Source: Arenicella sp. (GTDB lineage Bacteria > Pseudomonadota > Gammaproteobacteria > Arenicellales > Arenicellaceae). From it: 10,307 bases of DNA. The DNA is taken from positions 1 through 10,307 of the forward strand of contig JALZWI010000202.1 in the NCBI GenBank assembly GCA_023299895.1. Reading direction: 5' to 3'. A program made the position numbers and the translations under genes. Positions 6,458-10,307 of this stretch are shown here, in pieces; positions within the stretch are counted from its first letter, which is position 1; every line of letters starts with the position of its first letter. The notes under the pieces were generated by a model that did no database searches, was not told the origin of the DNA, and was given only the letters and a program-made list of their open reading frames with translations.

Positions 6458-6835
6458 ATGGCACGAGTAACTGTCGAAGATTGTTTGAATAATGTAGATA
6501 ACCGTTTCCAATTAGTGTTGGTAGCAACTAAACGTGCACGTCAACTTTCACTTGGCGCACAAGCTCTGGTTGAAGAACAAAATGACAAGCCAACAGTGTT
6601 AGCGTTACGTGAAATTGCTGAAGGTCATGTAACACGTGACATTTTAGATGAATCAATCGAAGAAGAAATCTTGGAGTTCATTACCGAAGAAGAAACTGAA
6701 GAAGAAACCTCTGAGCCGACTGAGCTAGATGCCTTGACGGCTGCTTTGCAGGCAGAGTTGGCCGGTGGTACTGCGGCTGCTGAAATTGCAGAATCTTCGG
6801 ATGACTTTTCAGATGAGAAAGAAGCGACTGAGTAA
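6458..6835 (+). CDS. rpoZ: RNA polymerase omega subunit with a long acidic C-terminal tail
   Basis: Small RNA polymerase subunit that helps fold beta-prime and forms part of ppGpp binding site 1. Residues 1-64 are canonical omega: [26 protein letters not shown] (15-30), [12 protein letters not shown] (42-53). The N-terminal residues 2-5 (ARVT), which contribute to ppGpp site 1 in E. coli, are kept. The protein is 125 residues against 91 in E. coli. Residues 65-125 form an extension with 23 Asp/Glu and only one Lys, including [10 protein letters not shown], predicted to be mostly disordered with a short helix near [12 protein letters not shown]. The Shine-Dalgarno AAGG is eight bases before the ATG. 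It sits between gmk and spoT, the usual order. Confidence 0.95.
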   Translation: MARVTVEDCLNNVDNRFQLVLVATKRARQLSLGAQALVEEQNDKPTVLALREIAEGHVTRDILDESIEEEILEFITEEETEEETSEPTELDALTAALQAELAGGTAAAEIAESSDDFSDEKEATE

Positions 6836-6838
6836 CAT

Positions 6839-6888
6839 TATAACGCTAACTCATAAAGGGAATTTAGAGAGAATTTTTTCGCGTTATA
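6839..6888 (+). repeat. Perfect 8-bp inverted repeat with a 34-base loop, rpoZ-spoT gap
   Basis: TATAACGC (6839-6846) pairs with GCGTTATA (6881-6888), starting four bases after the rpoZ stop. The stem is AT-rich and the loop large, so it is not a classic rho-independent terminator. A weak promoter-like pair, TTTAGA (6863-6868) and TATATT (6887-6892) with an 18-bp spacer, overlaps its right arm and could serve spoT. Confidence 0.4.
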
Positions 6889-6895
6889 TATTTTA

Positions 6896-6925
6896 AAGGT
6901 CAACGGACTTGGCCAATATGACCTT
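6896..6925 (+). promoter_or_regulatory. 7-bp inverted repeat with an internal palindrome, spoT leader
   Basis: AAGGTCA (6896-6902) pairs perfectly with TGACCTT (6919-6925) across a 16-base loop, and the loop contains the 8-bp palindrome TTGGCCAA (6909-6916). The structure ends three bases before GGAAG (6928-6932), the likely spoT ribosome-binding site. It could be a regulator binding site or a leader hairpin affecting initiation; neither can be settled from sequence. Confidence 0.35.
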
Positions 6926-6942
6926 ACGGAAGATCGATAACT

Positions 6943-9108
6943 ATGGCTAATAACGTAGCCAAGCGTATTTTTTCTCAATCGCCAGAGAAGGCGATGCGAG
7001 CCGTTTGTAAAGGACGACTCGCATCTTATCTGTCTGAAGATGCGATAAACGATATTTTTCGAGCCTATCAGTTTGCTGAAAAAGCACACCGCGGTCAGGT
7101 TAGACGTACTGGTGAGAATTATATTTTTCACCCAATTTCTGTTGCCGATACGTTGGCCGAATTACAAATGGATACGTGCTCAATCATGGCGGCGTTGCTG
7201 CACGATGTGATTGAGGACACCCCTACCTCTAAAAAAGACATTGAAAAGCATTTTGGCGAAGACGCGGCTAGATTAGTTGACGGCGTCAGTAAGATTGGTC
7301 AAATTAGCTTTGACAGTCGAGAGCATGCTGAAGCTGAGAATTTTCGTAAAATGTTGATGGCCATGTCAGAAGATGTACGCGTGATGATTATCAAGCTGGC
7401 TGATCGTTTACATAATATGCGGACCTTGGAGGTAATGAAGCTTGAAAAACAACAGCGGATTTCACGTCAAACTCTAGATATCTATGCGCCTATTGCCGAG
7501 CGTTTAGGTTTGTATCACTGGGCACGTGAATTACAAGATTTATGTTTCCGCTATTTATACCCCAAGCGCCATCATGCCATTAGTAAAGCTTTAATGGATC
7601 GAGAAGGTAATCGAAAATTGATCATCGAAAACCTTCGAAAATCCTTATCAAGCACAATGACGGATGCCGGCATTGGTGATTTTTCTGTTCAAGGACGACG
7701 TAAAACTGTTTTTAGCATCTATAAAAAGATGGAGAAAAAGCGCCGTTCATTTAAAGAACTGCATGACATCTATGGATTTAGAATTATCGTCGATAAGGCG
7801 GATGATTGTTACCGAACCTTAGGTGTAATTCATAATGCCTATAAACCTATTTCTGGGCGATTTGTTGATTACATAGCCATTCCCAAAACCAATGGATATC
7901 AATCTTTGCATACGGTTGTCTTTGGTCCCTATGGCGACAACATCGAAGTACAGATTCGTACCAAAGAAATGGACAAAATTGCTGAGGCTGGTGTTGCTGC
8001 TCATTGGGCATATAAGTCTGACGATGAAAACACAGAGGCTACTAGCCATTTAGCAAGGCAGTGGTTATTGGACTTGCTTGACCCAGCGCATCACATCGGT
8101 AATCCGGTTGAGTTTCTTGAACATCTTAAATCGGATTTATATCCAGATGAAGTGTATGTCTTTACACCCAAAGGTGATATCAAAAAAATGCCGCGCGGCT
8201 CTACCGCATTGGACTTCGCATTTGCAGTGCACTCTGATGTTGGTATTCATTGTACAGGCGCGCGAATTAACCATGCCTTAGCCACCTTACCGACCGTTTT
8301 GCACAATGGTGATCGGGTAGAAATTATTACCTCGTCGCGAGCTAGACCGAATACTGCTTGGCTTAATTATGCAGTGACCGCTAGAGCGAGAACCCATATT
8401 CGAAACTTCTTAAAACACCAAACCAATGATGATGCGCTAAAACTTGGTAAACGCTTATTAGCGGGCGCAGTTAAGCAACGCTTTTTTGGCCGTCGCCGCA
8501 TCACCAAGCACATTCAAACGCAATTACTAGAGGCACTTGATCTAGAGACATGGCCTGAATTGCTCATCGATATTGGCCTAGGTGTGCGCTTGCCGGATAT
8601 GGTTGCACGACAAATTTCACAGGTCTCTGGTGAGGTTGACTCACATGGTAAAGAAATAGGCGAAGAAGCGCTTGTCATCAAAGGTTCAGAGGGCTTGCTC
8701 GTCACGTATTCTCGATGTTGCTATCCAATTCCTGGCGACCCAATTTTAGGCACCTTCACCGCAGGCCATGGTTTGGTTGTGCACACCACTGACTGCCCAA
8801 ACATTAATGAATTACGCAAACAACCTGAGCGATGTTTGATGGTTGATTGGGACGAAAATATTAACAAAGATTTTCACGTCAAACTACAGATACGAGTAAA
8901 GAATGTATCAGGCTCTTTCGCCAAAGTAGCATCGGCGATTGCTGAGAACGGTTCCAATATTAATCATGTAGATACGCATGAAGGCGTAACCAATATCAAG
9001 CAAATCGATTTTAATATTGATGTTAAAAATAGATTACAGCTAGCGACCATTATTAAAACCATTCGAAAATTGCCAACGGTGGAAAAAGTCTCCAGGCATA
9101 AAGGCTAG
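6943..9108 (+). CDS. spoT: Bifunctional (p)ppGpp synthetase/hydrolase SpoT
   Basis: Makes (p)ppGpp from GTP/GDP and ATP and hydrolyses it, setting the stringent-response alarmone level. 721 residues (E. coli 702). The HD hydrolase domain (about 40-190) is complete: Arg54, His63, HDxxED with His87, Asp88, Glu91 and Asp92, and LADRLHNM with Asp154 and Asn158. The synthetase domain (about 245-365) has GRRKTVFSIYKKM (251-263), Asp275 in HDIYGFR, GYQSLHT (318-324) and Glu335 in EVQIRT. A TGS domain (about 402-463) starts at DEVYVFTPKG, a Cys-containing region has SRCCYPIPGD (590-599), and an ACT domain is C-terminal (about 644-719). The intact hydrolase site argues for SpoT rather than RelA. The RXKD motif of bifunctional enzymes reads RFVD (306-309), which is unusual. 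The ribosome-binding site GGAAG is 10 bases upstream. ridA follows after 73 bases. Confidence 0.97.
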   Translation: MANNVAKRIFSQSPEKAMRAVCKGRLASYLSEDAINDIFRAYQFAEKAHRGQVRRTGENYIFHPISVADTLAELQMDTCSIMAALLHDVIEDTPTSKKDIEKHFGEDAARLVDGVSKIGQISFDSREHAEAENFRKMLMAMSEDVRVMIIKLADRLHNMRTLEVMKLEKQQRISRQTLDIYAPIAERLGLYHWARELQDLCFRYLYPKRHHAISKALMDREGNRKLIIENLRKSLSSTMTDAGIGDFSVQGRRKTVFSIYKKMEKKRRSFKELHDIYGFRIIVDKADDCYRTLGVIHNAYKPISGRFVDYIAIPKTNGYQSLHTVVFGPYGDNIEVQIRTKEMDKIAEAGVAAHWAYKSDDENTEATSHLARQWLLDLLDPAHHIGNPVEFLEHLKSDLYPDEVYVFTPKGDIKKMPRGSTALDFAFAVHSDVGIHCTGARINHALATLPTVLHNGDRVEIITSSRARPNTAWLNYAVTARARTHIRNFLKHQTNDDALKLGKRLLAGAVKQRFFGRRRITKHIQTQLLEALDLETWPELLIDIGLGVRLPDMVARQISQVSGEVDSHGKEIGEEALVIKGSEGLLVTYSRCCYPIPGDPILGTFTAGHGLVVHTTDCPNINELRKQPERCLMVDWDENINKDFHVKLQIRVKNVSGSFAKVASAIAENGSNINHVDTHEGVTNIKQIDFNIDVKNRLQLATIIKTIRKLPTVEKVSRHKG

Positions 9109-9124
9109 CCTTATCTCGTAAACC

Positions 9125-9139
9125 GAATTTAGTAAATTC
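9125..9139 (+). promoter_or_regulatory. Perfect 15-bp palindrome upstream of ridA
   Basis: GAATTTAGTAAATTC is a 7-1-7 perfect inverted repeat in the 73-bp spoT-ridA gap. It is too short and AT-rich to terminate transcription, but has the size and symmetry of a dimeric-regulator operator. I do not recognise the regulator. Confidence 0.35.
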
Positions 9140-9181
9140 TATCCAGTTGTTTTAATCACAAGGCAGTGACAGAATAAGGGA

Positions 9182-9565
9182 ATGAATAAAACAATTATTA
9201 ATACTAATAAGGCGCCAGCCGCTATTGGCCCTTATTCACAAGCAGTTAAAGTGGCTAATACCGTTTACGTTTCAGGGCAAATCCCGCTGGTGCCTGAGAC
9301 TGGTGAGGTAATTTCAGATGACTTTACTGAACAAGCCAAGCAAGTGTTTGCTAACTTATCAGCGGTCGCTCAGGCTGCCAATTCAAGCTTAAGTGATGCG
9401 GTTAAATTAACTATCTATTTGACTGACTTAAATTACTTCCCTGCATTAAATGACATTATGGCCGAGTGTATGCAAGAACCATATCCAGCACGTGCCGCGG
9501 TACAAGTGGCTGCATTACCGAAGGGCGCGCAAATAGAGATTGAAGCAGTTTTGTGTGTCAGTTAA
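9182..9565 (+). CDS. ridA: RidA family reactive-imine/enamine deaminase
   Basis: Hydrolyses reactive 2-aminoacrylate-type enamines/imines released by PLP enzymes, protecting the cell; family members are cytoplasmic trimers. 127 residues, against 128 in E. coli, and alignable end to end. Landmarks are APAAIGPYSQAV (11-22, with Tyr18), VSGQIPLVPETGE (30-42), the substrate-carboxylate Arg104 in YPARAAVQV, and LPKGAQIEIEAV (112-123). Ala occupies the position of E. coli Cys107, which is not required for catalysis. The start matches the E. coli N-terminus, but the only nearby Shine-Dalgarno, AAGGG (9176-9180), is one base from the ATG, much closer than usual. It lies between spoT and recG, as in many gammaproteobacteria. 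Confidence 0.95.
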   Translation: MNKTIINTNKAPAAIGPYSQAVKVANTVYVSGQIPLVPETGEVISDDFTEQAKQVFANLSAVAQAANSSLSDAVKLTIYLTDLNYFPALNDIMAECMQEPYPARAAVQVAALPKGAQIEIEAVLCVS

Positions 9566-9590
9566 ATCGGCTATTGATGAATACTAAGGC

Positions 9591-9596
9591 AAGGAG
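9591..9596 (+). promoter_or_regulatory. Strong ribosome-binding site placed for a mini-ORF rather than recG
   Basis: AAGGAG (9591-9596) is the best Shine-Dalgarno in the window. It is eight bases from ATG 9605, which opens a six-codon frame, but 25 bases from the recG ATG at 9622. It therefore decides in favour of initiation at the mini-ORF. Confidence 0.6.
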
Positions 9597-9604
9597 TTGT
9601 GGCA

Positions 9605-9625
9605 ATGAGTAGGTCAATTAAATGA
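9605..9625 (+). other. Six-codon mini-ORF (MSRSIK) overlapping the recG start
   Basis: ATG 9605 reads six codons and stops at TGA 9623-9625, overlapping the recG ATG as ATGA. With AAGGAG at ideal spacing upstream, ribosomes probably load here, terminate, and restart on recG. It arises from the 17-bp duplication. Its function, if any, would be translational coupling rather than the peptide. Confidence 0.4.
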
Positions 9626-9638
9626 AAAGGTCTATTAA
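9605..9638 (+). repeat. 17-bp tandem duplication at the recG start
   Basis: ATGAGTAGGTCAATTAA (9605-9621) is followed directly by ATGAAAAGGTCTATTAA (9622-9638); 14 of 17 bases are identical. Each copy begins with an ATG and encodes xRSIK. The unit is not a multiple of three, so the first copy runs into TGA while the second opens recG. Confidence 0.75.
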
Positions 9639-10307
9639 AGGCAGTAATCAACCAAATCAAGCGGTGACAGCCTTAGTCGGTGTTGGTCCAGCGGTATCTG
9701 AAAAACTCGCACGTTTACATGTACGCACCGTGCAAGACGTGTTATTCCATCTGCCGCATCGCTACGAAGACCGCACCTCGGTAACTGACCTAGGGGCCTT
9801 ATTGCCGAATCTTTCCACCGTGGTCATTGGTCAAGTTGACTTAGCGCAGGTCGTGTTCGGGCGACGACGGAGTTTATTAGTTCGCATTAGTGATGGTACT
9901 GGTAGTCTCACTATACGCATGTTCTATTTTTCACGCGCACAGGAAAAAGGCTTTAAGCGTGGGTTGTGGGTGCGCTGTTTCGGCGAAGCCAGACAGGGTT
10001 TAAAAGACTACGAAATGATCCATCCTGAGTACCGTATTAGTGCTGAAGAGCCAAAAGGTGGGTTAGATAAAACACTTACCCCCGTTTACCCAACCACAGA
10101 GGGCATCAGTCAGACTTTATGGCGTAAGATAAGTGAGCAAGCCTTAAAACAAGCTTTGCCCAATGTGCAAGAGCTGGTCGATGCCGATTGCCTGCCGAGC
10201 GAGTTGCAAAGTGCCTATGAGTCGGCATCACTGCAACAAGCCTTAATGGCCCTACATAGACCGGAAGCGGGCACAGGCTTAGAGGCCATGCAACAAGCCA
10301 ACAGTAC
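9622..10307 (+). CDS. recG: ATP-dependent DNA helicase RecG, N-terminal part (gene runs off the right edge)
   Basis: Branch-migrating helicase that remodels stalled forks and recombination intermediates. 228 codons are visible; the family is about 690 residues, so roughly a third is present and the helicase motor motifs lie outside. Visible are a helix-hairpin-helix-like start TALVGVGPAVSEKLARL, then VQDVLFHLPHRYEDRTS. The wedge OB-fold follows with RRSLLVRISDGTGSLTIRMF, CFGEARQG and YEMIHPEYRI, and then LTPVYPTTEGISQ, all aligning with E. coli RecG. ATG 9622 is chosen because no earlier in-frame start gives family sequence. Initiation is odd: the strong ribosome-binding site serves the overlapping mini-ORF, and only AGG (9611-9613) is spaced for this ATG. 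It is 56 bases downstream of ridA. Confidence 0.95.
   Translation, partial: MKRSIKGSNQPNQAVTALVGVGPAVSEKLARLHVRTVQDVLFHLPHRYEDRTSVTDLGALLPNLSTVVIGQVDLAQVVFGRRRSLLVRISDGTGSLTIRMFYFSRAQEKGFKRGLWVRCFGEARQGLKDYEMIHPEYRISAEEPKGGLDKTLTPVYPTTEGISQTLWRKISEQALKQALPNVQELVDADCLPSELQSAYESASLQQALMALHRPEAGTGLEAMQQANS

Noticed and set aside
6838..7131. Minus-strand 97-codon ORF over the spoT start
   Set aside because: Antisense to the spoT N-terminus and leader, no family features, no ribosome-binding site.
9147..9175. TTGTTT-N17-CAGAAT as a ridA promoter
   Set aside because: Matches are only 3 of 6 and 4 of 6, and the start would fall on the ATG; not supportable.
9109..9179. CCTTAT (9109-9114) pairing with ATAAGG (9174-9179) over the ridA ribosome-binding site
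   Set aside because: Only six pairs with a loop of about 59 bases; expected by chance.
1..10307. Rho-independent terminators, tRNAs, CRISPR arrays, insertion sequences
   Set aside because: I looked in the gaps for GC-rich stems with T runs, for tRNA-like folds, regular spacer arrays and transposase sequence, and found none I could support.

Overview
The window reads as chromosomal DNA of a gammaproteobacterium of moderate GC content (low-to-mid 40s by eye). The evidence is the gene run yicC ... gmk-rpoZ-spoT-ridA-recG, the bifunctional SpoT architecture, a YicC tail that is close to the E. coli protein to its last residues, and an omega subunit opening with MARVTV. I cannot place it below class. 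There are no tRNAs, rRNAs, CRISPR arrays, insertion sequences or phage genes.

Layout. (1) Positions 1-911, minus strand: the N-terminal 303 residues of a Hanks-type Ser/Thr kinase, cut by the left edge. It diverges from yicC across a 74-bp gap and may be made from a leaderless mRNA. (2) 986-1846: yicC, an RNase-family protein. (3) About 1860-5704: a three-gene envelope cluster consisting of a periplasmic c-type di-haem protein (DUF1111 family), an imelysin-family protein and a Tat-exported DUF1513 beta-propeller protein. This set resembles PA4371-PA4373 of Pseudomonas aeruginosa, which is linked to iron. Here it sits inside the usually adjacent yicC-gmk pair, behind its own promoter and a possible Fur site. 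(4) 5798-9565: gmk, rpoZ, spoT and ridA. (5) 9622-end: the N-terminal third or so of recG.

How the genes work together. gmk, rpoZ and spoT form a guanine-nucleotide/(p)ppGpp block. Gmk makes GDP, the precursor of ppGpp. SpoT makes and degrades (p)ppGpp. The omega N-terminus forms part of ppGpp site 1 on RNA polymerase, and its contact residues are kept here. RidA clears reactive imines and RecG is a fork-remodelling helicase; both commonly travel with spoT. The insert cluster would act in the periplasm and is probably controlled separately by iron, while gmk appears to have its own promoter at the end of the insert.

Most of the window is ordinary housekeeping DNA and I see no wholly new system. 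The points most worth a second look are: a 17-bp tandem duplication at the recG start that hands the good ribosome-binding site to a six-codon mini-ORF; a SpoT whose RXKD synthetase motif reads RFVD; a repeat-built stretch holding a 35-codon frame between the imelysin and DUF1513 genes; the placement of the iron cluster; and several clean inverted repeats upstream of spoT and ridA.
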